Part shown: positions 8,498-15,468 of the stretch, piece after piece
Layout of the letters: each line of letters starts with the position of its first letter
Position numbering within the stretch: the first letter of the stretch is position 1
From: Thomasclavelia sp.
GTDB taxonomy: Bacteria > Bacillota_I > Bacilli_A > Erysipelotrichales > Coprobacillaceae
Length of the DNA: 16,595 nucleotides
Direction of reading: 5' to 3'
Assembly (NCBI GenBank): GCA_020025035.1
Contig: JAHHSU010000022.1
Coordinates: 1-16,595, forward strand
Made by a program: the position numbers and the translations under genes
The notes under the pieces: generated by a model
The model's database searches: none
The model's input: the letters and a program-made list of their open reading frames with translations, nothing else
Told to the model about the DNA's origin: nothing

Positions 8498-8514
8498 ACT
8501 TTATTTTACAATTT
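8498..8514 (-). repeat. candidate left inverted-repeat end of the IS30-type remnant
   Basis: This stretch lies about 85 bp upstream of the transposase start, the usual place for the left end. It reappears with one inserted base at 65-82 on the other strand. No partner repeat or flanking target duplication is visible, so the boundary is tentative. Confidence 0.25.
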
Positions 8515-8622
8515 ATACTAGTATATTTAGATACAATTTGTTTTTACATACCTAATAAAACATAAAAACTAAATGTAAATTAATTATTTAAATGATTACA
8601 CTATGCAAGGAAGAATAATATC

Positions 8623-8679
8623 AAAAAAGACTACCTTTATAATTGTATTGTGTAACCAATCAATTAGGTAATCTTTTTT
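8623..8679 (-). terminator. intrinsic terminator after the decayed small-membrane-protein gene, bidirectional in form
   Basis: Imperfect 14-base inverted repeats (AAAAAAGACTACCT and AGGTAATCTTTTTT, one G-T pair) flank a long loop that itself contains a short AATTG/CAATT pairing. A-runs and T-runs on both sides allow termination on either strand. On the minus strand it starts immediately after the stop of the small membrane ORF, which supports that ORF having been a real gene. Confidence 0.65.
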
Positions 8680-8887
8680 AACTTTTCATTGCTAAATTAA
8701 ATATAATACCGATTATAATAGCTAAACCAGCAAGACATATTAGGACAATAGCTATAATTGTGCTTAATAATGTGATAAAAAATTCATTCCAATCTATTTT
8801 TTTCATTAATTCCAAATTATACTCTGATTGATTCAATAGTAATATGTTATAAGTATCATTTACTAACTATTCTAATTACTCAATCAT
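8678..8887 (-). pseudogene. decayed small membrane-protein gene with two early in-frame stops
   Basis: A strong AGGAG sits six bases before an ATG at 8887, but the frame reads M-I-E-TAA-L-E-TAG before staying open for 61 codons to 8678. If both stops were once glutamine codons (CAA and CAG, each one C-to-T change away) the protein would start MIEQLEQLVNDTYN. It would run about 69 residues and end in one strong membrane span (LLSTIIAIVLICLAGLAIII). Promoter, Shine-Dalgarno and terminator are all intact, so this looks like recent loss. Alternatively a 42-residue peptide could start at the internal ATG at 8806 (MKKIDWNEFF), though only a weak GGA precedes it. I do not recognise the family. The remaining gene-free sequence around it (8416-8497, 8515-8622) shows nothing I can support. 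Confidence 0.5.
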
Positions 8888-8910
8888 TGTATTCTCCTTC
8901 CTTCACCATA

Positions 8911-8938
8911 ATTCTACAATAAAAGTTTTAAAAAACAA
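8911..8938 (-). promoter_or_regulatory. probable sigma-A promoter of the decayed small membrane gene
   Basis: On the minus strand TTGTTT and TAGAAT are separated by 16 bp. Transcription would begin within a few bases of the Shine-Dalgarno site, giving a very short leader of under 20 nt. Confidence 0.45.
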
Positions 8939-9006
8939 GATACTTTCACAATTATTTTATGAAATATACTAATATACATGATTATCAATTCTATTTTAAC
9001 ACATAC

Positions 9007-9044
9007 AAAAAAGTTACAACAAATACATATGTTGTAACTTTTTT
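9007..9044 (-). terminator. intrinsic terminator of rpsO
   Basis: A perfect 14-bp inverted repeat (AAAAAAGTTACAAC and GTTGTAACTTTTTT) with a ten-base loop begins directly after the rpsO stop. T-runs on both strands make it potentially bidirectional. Confidence 0.9.
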
Positions 9045-9045
9045 A

Positions 9046-9312
9046 CTATCTTCTTAATCCTAATTTAGATACTAAAGCACTATATCTTTCAATATCTTTA
9101 TTTTTTAGGTATTTTAATAAGTCTCTTCTTCTACCAACTTTCTTTAAAAGACCTCTATTTGAATGATAATCTTTTTTGTGAACTTTAAAATGTTCATTTA
9201 ATTTGTTAATATCTGCAGTTAAGACTGCAATTTGTACTTCTGGAGAACCTGTATCTCCTTCGCATGTAGCATATTCTTTAATAATTGCTTGTTTTTCTTG
9301 TTTTGTTAACAT
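9046..9312 (-). CDS. rpsO: 30S ribosomal protein S15
   Basis: The 88-residue length is normal for bacterial S15, which binds the central domain of 16S rRNA early in small-subunit assembly. Family marks include GDTGSPEVQIAVLT, LNEHFKVHKKDYHSNRGLLK and the basic VGRRRDLLKYLKNKD, ending in LGLRR. AAAGGAG lies seven bases before the ATG. The gene stands alone with its own promoter and terminator; pnp, its frequent downstream neighbour in other bacteria, is not here. The 78-nt leader is structured and probably a site of feedback control by S15 itself. Confidence 0.98.
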   Translation of the reverse strand: MLTKQEKQAIIKEYATCEGDTGSPEVQIAVLTADINKLNEHFKVHKKDYHSNRGLLKKVGRRRDLLKYLKNKDIERYSALVSKLGLRR

Positions 9313-9390
9313 AAAATATCTCCTTTAATTCTTTTTCTTAGCAACAACCAAGACATTCGTCAAGGAATCAAATATCCTAGTTATAGCCGT
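9313..9390 (-). promoter_or_regulatory. rpsO mRNA leader with candidate S15-binding hairpin
   Basis: Between the predicted transcription start and the rpsO ATG, two hairpins can form on the minus strand. One is an imperfect AGGA/TCCT stem. The other is a 6-bp stem, TCTTGG with CTAAGA around TTGTTG, in which a G-U pair sits next to a G-C pair. S15 recognises a G-U/G-C step in its rRNA site, and S15 leaders in several bacterial groups imitate it. That this leader does so is inference from the stem and its position. Confidence 0.4.
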
Positions 9391-9396
9391 ACTATG

Positions 9397-9425
9397 ATTC
9401 TACCCTAACCATCATCAAATGTCAA
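9397..9425 (-). promoter_or_regulatory. strong sigma-A promoter of rpsO
   Basis: A consensus TTGACA and a 5-of-6 TAGAAT are separated by exactly 17 bp on the minus strand. This is the best vegetative promoter in the window, fitting a highly expressed ribosomal-protein gene. Nothing further is seen between it and the spoIVA terminator. Confidence 0.85.
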
Positions 9426-9495
9426 TTGCATTTCATGATAAAAATATTCAATTACAGTTCATATACACTTCTTGTTATATTTTCTCAAATAACAT

Positions 9496-9520
9496 AAAAA
9501 AGATGCATAGCATCTTTTTT
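9496..9520 (-). terminator. intrinsic terminator overlapping the spoIVA stop codon
   Basis: A perfect 11-bp inverted repeat, AAAAAAGATGC and GCATCTTTTTT around ATA, overlaps the last bases of the spoIVA stop codon. It should end the cmk-der-gpsA-spoVIF-spoIVA transcript. Confidence 0.85.
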
Positions 9521-10991
9521 ATAATACAATAGCAATAACATTTGTTTTACCTTTATTAACAACCTTTGTTAAAATATCGTGAATTCTTTGACAAGTTAAA
9601 TCAGGAACTGTACCTAATTTCATTCTCATTCCTTCACTTATCACATCTCCTAATTTTCTACCAAATACTTCACAATCAAATATTGCTTGAGGATTAGTTT
9701 CATGTTCTTTAGTTAAATAATCTACAAACATAGTTGCTTCTTGTTTTGACCCAATAATTGGTTCAAATGCATTTTCTACATCAACTTTGACCATATGGAT
9801 AGTAGATGCTGTTGCATTGATTTTAACGCCATATCTAGGTCCTTGTTTTACAACTTCTGGTGTAGTTAAATGAATTTGACTTAATTGTGGCAATGCAAAT
9901 CCGTATCCTGTACTTTTTACCATAGATAATGCATCTTTAATTCCATCATACTCATTTTTAGCATTCATAATTTCTTGAAGAAATTTCATAAAATCGGCTT
10001 TGTCTAATATTTCTAAACCAATAATTTCTTTTAAAATTGTATTATACAATCCTGGTTTAATCCCAATATTTACACTAGCACTACCATTACTTGTATTAAT
10101 ATCAGTTATTTTTGCATCACTAATAGATGAAAAAGTAGATATTTTATCTAGTATTTTCTTTACATCTTTTAATTTATGAATTTCACTTAATGATTCCAAA
10201 ATACTATTATCAATATCTTGTTTTAACCAATGAGATTGGTCTAAAACAGCTACCCACTTTGGTACATTAATTCTTACTTCTGTAATTGGAAACTCATATA
10301 ATGATGCATTTAACAAATGATGTATATCCTCTTGATTCATGGTAGCTACGCTCATTGGAATAACAGGAACATCGTATTCATTTCTTAACTCATTTACACA
10401 ACATTCACATCCAAAACTATGTGGATCTGTAGTATTTACAATTACAATAAAAGGTTTACCAATAGAAACTAATTCATTAATAACTTCTTTTTCCGTTACT
10501 GCATAACTATCTCTTCCAATATCTGTAATTGAGCCGTCACTTGTCACTACAATTCCAATAGTAGAATGATCTTGTATGACTTTTTGAGTACCAATCTTTG
10601 CAGCTTCATCAAAAGGAATCGATTCCATAAACCATGGAGTTTTGATTAAGCGTACACCATTTTCATCTTGATAGCCCTTAGCCTGTTCTGTAACAAATCC
10701 AACACAATCAACCAAACGAACATTGACATTAAAATCATCCTCAACGTTTATTTTTGCTGCAACATTAGGTACAAATTTTGGTTCTACAGTCATAATCATT
10801 TTGCCTTCGCCTGATTGTGGCAACTCATCAATTGCTCTTCTTTTTTCATCTTCATCTTCAATATATGGTATAACTGCAAGTTCCATAAACCTTTTAATAA
10901 AAGTTGACTTACCTGTACGTACTGGTCCGACAATCCCTAAATAGATATCTCCCTTTGTACGTTTACCAATATCTAATATTACTTGGTCCAT
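9519..10991 (-). CDS. spoIVA: stage IV sporulation protein A, spore-coat scaffold ATPase
   Basis: A 490-residue SpoIVA. In Bacillus this cytoskeleton-like ATPase polymerises on the outer forespore membrane in the mother cell and is the base on which the spore coat is built. The N-terminus (ILDIGKRTKGDIYLGIVGPVRTGKST) carries the Walker A loop GPVRTGKS at about 22-29. A characteristic SGEGKMIMTVEPKFVPN follows near 60-76, and the long middle and C-terminal domains are complete, ending KGKTNVIAIVL. The ATG at 10991 is chosen because GGAGG lies six bases upstream; a GTG six codons earlier would place the Shine-Dalgarno inside the gene and adds residues the family lacks. It is the last gene of the operon. 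The spacer from spoVIF (49 bp) carries a CATATATTTT box that may be a mother-cell sigma -10. Its presence implies an endospore former. Confidence 0.96.
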   Translation of the reverse strand: MDQVILDIGKRTKGDIYLGIVGPVRTGKSTFIKRFMELAVIPYIEDEDEKRRAIDELPQSGEGKMIMTVEPKFVPNVAAKINVEDDFNVNVRLVDCVGFVTEQAKGYQDENGVRLIKTPWFMESIPFDEAAKIGTQKVIQDHSTIGIVVTSDGSITDIGRDSYAVTEKEVINELVSIGKPFIVIVNTTDPHSFGCECCVNELRNEYDVPVIPMSVATMNQEDIHHLLNASLYEFPITEVRINVPKWVAVLDQSHWLKQDIDNSILESLSEIHKLKDVKKILDKISTFSSISDAKITDINTSNGSASVNIGIKPGLYNTILKEIIGLEILDKADFMKFLQEIMNAKNEYDGIKDALSMVKSTGYGFALPQLSQIHLTTPEVVKQGPRYGVKINATASTIHMVKVDVENAFEPIIGSKQEATMFVDYLTKEHETNPQAIFDCEVFGRKLGDVISEGMRMKLGTVPDLTCQRIHDILTKVVNKGKTNVIAIVL

Positions 10992-11010
10992 AACATTCCT
11001 CCGTTTCACA

Positions 11011-11020
11011 AAAATATATG
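11011..11020 (-). promoter_or_regulatory. candidate sporulation sigma -10 element before spoIVA
   Basis: On the minus strand CATATATTTT stands 20 bp before the spoIVA ATG and resembles the sigma-E -10 (CATACANT). The identical 10-mer lies upstream of spoVIF. No matching -35 is clear, so this is tentative. Confidence 0.3.
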
Positions 11021-11040
11021 AAACTTATAAATGTTTAGAA

Positions 11041-11280
11041 CTACATTGGCCAATTTTTTGGAATTTTATCCTTTTTTATTAATTCTATAATCTGATCTTC
11101 TTTACTTTTAGGTACTTCATGACCTGAAATTTTAGACACTTGTTGAATTAATTCTCTTAAATTATTTTCTGCACTTAAGTCTTTAGATTGAAAACTTGCT
11201 GCAAGAGATAGTATATCTTCTTTTTTAATATTTGTTTTAGATGAAACTTTATCTAAAAATTTGTCCTGATTTTTCTTCAT
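11041..11280 (-). CDS. spoVIF: SpoVIF-like sporulation protein
   Basis: A 79-residue protein matching the stage VI sporulation protein F family (YjcC of Bacillus), needed for proper spore coat assembly. The conserved pattern is visible: a K-x-K-x2-DIL-x-LA helix (TNIKKEDILSLAASFQ), a -NLRELIQQVSKI- helix, and a final KEDQIIELIKKD followed by a short tail. The ATG at 11280 is chosen because it gives the family-like start; a GTG six codons upstream lies inside the G-rich run that probably serves as Shine-Dalgarno. It lies 46 bp after gpsA and 49 bp before spoIVA, so two sporulation genes share the tail of a housekeeping operon. A CATATATTTT box upstream may allow separate sporulation expression. 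Confidence 0.8.
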   Translation of the reverse strand: MKKNQDKFLDKVSSKTNIKKEDILSLAASFQSKDLSAENNLRELIQQVSKISGHEVPKSKEDQIIELIKKDKIPKNWPM

Positions 11281-11299
11281 AAATAAAAACACCCCCACT

Positions 11300-11309
11300 A
11301 AAATATATG
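11300..11309 (-). promoter_or_regulatory. candidate sporulation sigma -10 element before spoVIF
   Basis: The minus-strand 10-mer CATATATTTT, 19 bp before the spoVIF ATG, is identical to the one before spoIVA and is followed in both cases, one base later, by GTG. The -35 region is not recognisable. Confidence 0.3.
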
Positions 11310-11326
11310 TAAGGATGTAAATTACG

Positions 11327-12328
11327 TTACACTTCTTGTTTTAAATCTCTTAACATTAACGATTGAATTTCATCTTTAGGTTTTGCTCCTTGGTATAACA
11401 CTCTATAAATTGCACTTGTAATAGGCATTTCAAGTCCTGGATAATTGACTAAATCTTCATGAATAATTTTACATGTTCGTATTCCTTCTACTGTTTTGGT
11501 ATTACTTTTCATCCATTTAGTTGCATCATTACATTGACCTATTTCATATCCTGCTTGAAAATTTCGAGAATATTTTGAAGAACATGTAACTACTAAATCA
11601 CCTAATCCTGTTAACCCTAAATAAGTTTCAAAACGTCCACCTTTTACTTTTCCATAACGTACCATTTCTGCTAATCCTCTAGTAATTAATGCAGCTCTAG
11701 TATTATCTCCATAGCCTAATCCTGATATACATCCAGAAGCTAATGCTATTACATTTTTTAAAGCAACACTATATTCAGCTCCAACTTCATCATCACAACG
11801 ATACACTCTAAAATATGAGTTAGAAAATAAATGTTGTACTTTTTTTGCTAGATTCATATCTATAGATACAGCACTTACTAAGGTAAGCTTTCTTAACACT
11901 ACCTCTTCTGCATGACTTGGACCAATAAGAGATACAACTTCTTCTCTATATTTAGAATCAATAATATTTCGAATGGTATTGCTTATTCGCATATTATTTA
12001 CATTATCAAATCCTTTAGAAGCATTAATGATGACAACTTTATGTCTAAGGACTTTCTTTACTTCTTGTAAAACAGAATAAATATGTTGAGTAGGAATAGT
12101 AATCAATATATAATCTGCATGATCAATTGCTTCTTCTAATCGATTGGTCGCTTTAATCTCATGATTAATTTCAACATCAAAAAATTTATCATTACGATGG
12201 GCGATATTAATATCCTCTATCTCCTTATCATTAATTCCATACATGCATACCTCATGATGATTGTCTGTTAGCACTTGGCTTAATGCAGTTCCCCAACTGC
12301 CTGTTCCTAAAACTGCCACTTTACTCAT
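11327..12328 (-). CDS. gpsA: NAD(P)-dependent glycerol-3-phosphate dehydrogenase
   Basis: A 333-residue GpsA that reduces dihydroxyacetone phosphate to sn-glycerol-3-phosphate, the backbone for phospholipids and for the glycolipids made by the other operon in this window. The N-terminal Rossmann motif is GTGSWGTAL. Other family marks are IGPSHAEEV near 139-147, the catalytic-lysine segment SVALKNVIALASG near 188-200, and GLGDLVVTC near 242-250. The length is usual. The ATG follows der by 2 bp, with an AGAGGG Shine-Dalgarno inside the end of der. Part of the cmk operon. Confidence 0.97.
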   Translation of the reverse strand: MSKVAVLGTGSWGTALSQVLTDNHHEVCMYGINDKEIEDINIAHRNDKFFDVEINHEIKATNRLEEAIDHADYILITIPTQHIYSVLQEVKKVLRHKVVIINASKGFDNVNNMRISNTIRNIIDSKYREEVVSLIGPSHAEEVVLRKLTLVSAVSIDMNLAKKVQHLFSNSYFRVYRCDDEVGAEYSVALKNVIALASGCISGLGYGDNTRAALITRGLAEMVRYGKVKGGRFETYLGLTGLGDLVVTCSSKYSRNFQAGYEIGQCNDATKWMKSNTKTVEGIRTCKIIHEDLVNYPGLEMPITSAIYRVLYQGAKPKDEIQSLMLRDLKQEV

Positions 12329-12330
12329 TT

Positions 12331-13638
12331 TTAATCCCTCTTTCTAGCAATAATATGAATTGGTGTACCTTCAAATCCAAAACTATCTCGAATCCTATTT
12401 TCAATATAACGTTTGTAGCTAAAATGTAAATATTCTGGATCATTTACAAAAAGAACAAATGTTGGTGGACAAACAGATACTTGGTTACCATAATAGATCT
12501 TTAAACGTCCTCCATTAAAAGTAGTAGTAGGATTCATTGCCTGTGCATCAATTAATACATCATTAAACACACTTGTAGCAACACGTTTTCTAGAATTATG
12601 GTAAGCTTCTTGAATAAGTGGGAATAACTGATGAACTTTTTGTGATGTTTTAGCAGAAACAAACACTACTTTTGCATAATCCAAATACTTAAATTCAGCT
12701 TTAATTTCTTTTTCCATGTTTTGCATTGTTTTACTATCTTTTTCTACTAAATCCCACTTATTTACAACAATAATAACTCCTTTTCCTGCTTCATGAGCAT
12801 AACCTGCAACATGACGATCTTGTTCAATAATCCCTTGACTACCATCTACTAAGACTAAAATAACATCACTTTTTTCTATTGCAGATAATGCTCTTAAAAT
12901 AGAATATTTTTCTATATTTTCATATACTTTTCCTTTTTTTCTCATCCCTGCTGTATCTACAACACAATACTTTTGACCATCCTTAATCAATTGTGTGTCA
13001 ATTGCATCACGTGTAGTTCCTGCAATATTAGAAACAATTACTCTTTCTTCTCCTAATATTGCATTGGTTAAACTGGATTTTCCTACATTTGGTCTACCAA
13101 TTAATGAAAATTTTATTTCATCTTCTATTTCATTATTGACTTCTTCAGGTAATTTTTCAATTAATTTGTCTAACAAATCACCAACCCCAATACCATGACT
13201 GCTAGAAATAGCAATTGGATCCCCAATCCCTAATGCATAAAATTCATAAATATTATCTATAAATGCATGATCATCAATCTTATTTACTGCTAATATAATT
13301 GGTTTTTTAGATTTTTGTAACATTCTAGCTACATACAAATCATCATCAGTCATTCCTTCTTTTCCATTTACTATAAAAATGATAACATCTGCTTCTTCTA
13401 TTGCAATTTCAGCCTGCATTTTAATTTGTTCGCTAAAGTCCTGATTTGCAATCTCAATACCACCAGTATCTATTAGTCTAAATTTTCTAGTTAACCATGA
13501 GCCAGTAGCATAAATTCTATCGCGTGTTACTCCAGCTACGTCTTCTACAATAGAAACACGTTCTCCAACTATACGATTAAATAACGTTGATTTTCCTACA
13601 TTTGGTCTTCCCACTATCGCAACTACTGCTCTAGACAT
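12331..13638 (-). CDS. der: ribosome-assembly GTPase Der (EngA)
   Basis: A 435-residue double GTPase acting in late 50S subunit maturation. Two tandem G domains are clear: GRPNVGKS at 10-17 with DTGG and NKID, and GRPNVGKS again at 181-188 with DTAG and NKWD. A C-terminal KH-like RNA-binding domain follows, ending in GTPIHIIARKRD. GGAGGG lies six bases before the ATG and the gene starts 2 bp after cmk. In Bacillus rpsA (ypfD) lies between cmk and der; here it is absent. Confidence 0.98.
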   Translation of the reverse strand: MSRAVVAIVGRPNVGKSTLFNRIVGERVSIVEDVAGVTRDRIYATGSWLTRKFRLIDTGGIEIANQDFSEQIKMQAEIAIEEADVIIFIVNGKEGMTDDDLYVARMLQKSKKPIILAVNKIDDHAFIDNIYEFYALGIGDPIAISSSHGIGVGDLLDKLIEKLPEEVNNEIEDEIKFSLIGRPNVGKSSLTNAILGEERVIVSNIAGTTRDAIDTQLIKDGQKYCVVDTAGMRKKGKVYENIEKYSILRALSAIEKSDVILVLVDGSQGIIEQDRHVAGYAHEAGKGVIIVVNKWDLVEKDSKTMQNMEKEIKAEFKYLDYAKVVFVSAKTSQKVHQLFPLIQEAYHNSRKRVATSVFNDVLIDAQAMNPTTTFNGGRLKIYYGNQVSVCPPTFVLFVNDPEYLHFSYKRYIENRIRDSFGFEGTPIHIIARKRD

Positions 13639-13640
13639 AT

Positions 13641-14306
13641 TTATCCCTCCACTCTTTCTTCAATTAATTGTAAAATATATTCAGTAACTTCTTCTACACT
13701 CAAATTTGACGTATCAATTTCAATAGCATCATCTGCTTTTACAAGTGGAGAAATTTTCCTATTCATATCATTATAATCTCTTTTTGCAATTTCTTCTTTA
13801 ATACTTTCCAAATCACATTCAATATGACGTGCTTGATTTTCTAAATAACGTCGCTTAGCTCTAGCTTCAACACTTGCAACTTGATAAATTTTAAGGTGAG
13901 CATCTGGTAATACAACTGTCCCAATATCTCTACCATCTAAAATAACTCCGCCATCCTTAGACATCATACGTTGTTGTGCAACTAAATAATCACGTACACA
14001 TGAATATGCTGCAATTTTAGAAGCATAAGAAGAAATTTGTTCTGTGCGAATCAATGATGTTACATCTTTATCGTTTAACCATACTGTTCCATCATTTTTT
14101 AATTGAATGTGGATATTAGTAAGGACTAAACCAATCATTTCTTCGTTATCTAAATCAATATTATTCTCTACTAAATAATACGCTACACAACGATACATTG
14201 CTCCAGTATCAATATATGTATAAGACAATTTTTTTGCAATTTTTTTTGCGATTGTACTTTTACCAGCTGCAGCAGGACCATCAATTGCAATTGATATTTT
14301 TAACAT
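13641..14306 (-). CDS. cmk: cytidylate kinase
   Basis: A 221-residue CMP/dCMP kinase of the pyrimidine nucleotide pathway, cytoplasmic. The P-loop is IAIDGPAAAGKSTIAK, followed by YIDTGAMYR and the substrate and lid motif DGRDIGTVVLPDA near 123-135, then the lid arginines in RAKRRYLEN. Length is normal. AAGGAGG precedes the ATG by four bases. It leads the cmk-der-gpsA-spoVIF-spoIVA cluster. A 65-bp spacer upstream holds a 9-bp hairpin at 14325-14344 with no T-run after it, so the upstream tail-anchored gene may be co-transcribed. Confidence 0.97.
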   Translation of the reverse strand: MLKISIAIDGPAAAGKSTIAKKIAKKLSYTYIDTGAMYRCVAYYLVENNIDLDNEEMIGLVLTNIHIQLKNDGTVWLNDKDVTSLIRTEQISSYASKIAAYSCVRDYLVAQQRMMSKDGGVILDGRDIGTVVLPDAHLKIYQVASVEARAKRRYLENQARHIECDLESIKEEIAKRDYNDMNRKISPLVKADDAIEIDTSNLSVEEVTEYILQLIEERVEG

Positions 14307-14371
14307 ACTTCCTCCTTATCAATGAAAACTAAAATTAGTTTCCCTTTGTCACCATTAAAATTTATGTAATG

Positions 14372-15058
14372 TTATGCATGTGATTTTACCAAAAATACCA
14401 TATAACATATTAAAGCAATTAAACATATACTCAAGATAATAATAGATACATTTAATATTTTTAAAATAGCATTAGATTTTGAATTAGAATAATCTTTATC
14501 TATATATTCTTCTTCCACACTTATATTATGATCTTTAGCTACCTTATCTTCATGAAAATGATCATGTACGTATTCTTGTTGAGCTACATCACATGTATCT
14601 TCTATCTTTTCATGTGAATGTTTACAACTATCAACATGATTTATAAATAAGTTTTCTTTTTCCAAATGGTTTTTGCTTTGAATCGCTTCTTCATGATTCA
14701 CCTCAACCTCTACATCTTTATGATGGGAAGAAGATATATCATTTTGTTGTCCATTAATTTGATTTAATATATCAAATCTTGTATTATAGGCCTCATCTTT
14801 TCCTGAATTCATTCTTACCTTAGATAAAGCTTTTTCAACATTTTCTATTGACTCATAATCTATTTCATCCTGTAAAATTTCACTTGTATCAAAAAAAACT
14901 GATTTTTTATTTTGTTGTTCTTCTCTATACTCTTCTACAGTTGGAATTTCTACTTTTTCTTCTTTGTTGTATTCTATTTCCTGTTTTGGTAAAGTCACAT
15001 CACTACAAATAGACTCCCTTAAATCACGATACTTTTTTACTCTAGTCATTTTTGACAT
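14372..15058 (-). CDS. unrecognised tail-anchored acidic, histidine-rich protein
   Basis: I do not recognise this 228-residue protein. It has a short basic N-terminal segment (MSKMTRVKKYRDLRESI) and a long, charged, low-complexity middle rich in Glu, Asp, Asn and Lys. A single membrane span lies near residues 200-224 (IILSICLIALICYMVFLV), leaving only four residues (KSHA) outside. This is the layout of a C-tail-anchored protein with a large cytoplasmic part. Histidine clusters stand out: SSSHHKD, CKHSHEK and YVHDHFHED. AAGGTGG eight bases upstream favours the ATG at 15058; 15049 is possible. It precedes cmk and has its own extended -10 promoter. Confidence 0.75.
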   Translation of the reverse strand: MSKMTRVKKYRDLRESICSDVTLPKQEIEYNKEEKVEIPTVEEYREEQQNKKSVFFDTSEILQDEIDYESIENVEKALSKVRMNSGKDEAYNTRFDILNQINGQQNDISSSHHKDVEVEVNHEEAIQSKNHLEKENLFINHVDSCKHSHEKIEDTCDVAQQEYVHDHFHEDKVAKDHNISVEEEYIDKDYSNSKSNAILKILNVSIIILSICLIALICYMVFLVKSHA

Positions 15059-15078
15059 CCTTATCACCACCTTGCCAT

Positions 15079-15087
15079 ATTATAGCA
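15079..15087 (-). promoter_or_regulatory. extended -10 promoter of the tail-anchored protein gene
   Basis: On the minus strand TGCTATAAT is a perfect extended -10 (TGnTATAAT) 20 bp before the start codon; no -35 is evident, which extended -10 promoters tolerate. It is divergent from the ferredoxin promoter. Confidence 0.6.
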
Positions 15088-15134
15088 TAATTTTATATAG
15101 AAATCGTATAAAAAAATTTTTTTAGGTCTTTTAG

Positions 15135-15164
15135 TTTACAATCTTAATATATTTGAATTATAAT
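15135..15164 (+). promoter_or_regulatory. sigma-A promoter of the ferredoxin gene
   Basis: TTTACA (5 of 6 consensus) and a perfect TATAAT are spaced by 18 bp. The transcript would start about 14 bp before the start codon's AGGAGGG site plus spacer, a short leader with no visible regulator. Confidence 0.75.
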
Positions 15165-15184
15165 GAATCAAGGAGGGCATAAAA

Positions 15185-15376
15185 ATGGCAAAATTTAAAG
15201 TAAATGAAAATTGTATTGGTTGTGGTGCATGTACTGGAATCTGTCCTGAGGTTTTTGATCTTAATGATGATGGAATTGCTTTTAATATCTTAGGAGAAGA
15301 AGTACCAACAGATTTAGAATCTAGTGCAAAAGATGCATTAGACTCTTGTCCAGTATCTGCAATTGAAATGCAATAA
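15185..15376 (+). CDS. small [4Fe-4S] ferredoxin
   Basis: A 63-residue ferredoxin of the single-cluster type, a soluble low-potential electron carrier. Cluster ligands are C10, C13 and C16 in CIGCGAC, and C55 in SCPVSAI. C20, in the position that binds a second cluster in 8Fe ferredoxins, is also a cysteine. The second CxxCxxC is missing, so only one cluster is expected. In Thermotoga-type ferredoxins that extra cysteine pairs with another in a disulfide; no partner exists here, so C20 is probably free. AGGAGGG stands eight bases before the ATG. It is the only plus-strand gene in the window. Confidence 0.95.
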   Translation: MAKFKVNENCIGCGACTGICPEVFDLNDDGIAFNILGEEVPTDLESSAKDALDSCPVSAIEMQ

Positions 15377-15435
15377 AAATCTAATAATCCCATCTTGGTA
15401 AAAGATATTTATCTTTTAATCAAGGTGGGATTATT
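15375..15435 (-). terminator. long hairpin between the convergent ferredoxin and carboxypeptidase genes
   Basis: A 15-bp outer stem (AATAATCCCATCTTG with CAAGGTGGGATTATT, one G-T pair) is followed by a small asymmetric bulge. A further 8-bp stem, AAAAGATA with TATCTTTT, closes a two-base loop. A T-run follows only on the minus strand, so it should end the carboxypeptidase transcript from the right; the strong stem may also stop ferredoxin transcription. It is unusually long for a plain terminator. Confidence 0.7.
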
Positions 15436-15468
15436 CATATAACAATAAATTACATCATCATAAATTTA

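Noticed and set aside
8678..8806. 42-residue hydrophobic peptide as a type I toxin.
   Set aside because: It shares no visible pattern with Fst or Ldr toxins, and no antisense RNA promoter was seen; the longer decayed frame explains it better.
8867..8878. TAA and TAG as glutamine codons (an alternative genetic code) in the small membrane ORF.
   Set aside because: All other genes in the window end normally at TAA, TAG or TGA with terminators directly after; decay is the simpler reading.
14325..14344. 9-bp hairpin between the tail-anchored gene and cmk as a terminator.
   Set aside because: No T-run follows on the minus strand, so it is more likely a leader structure or chance.
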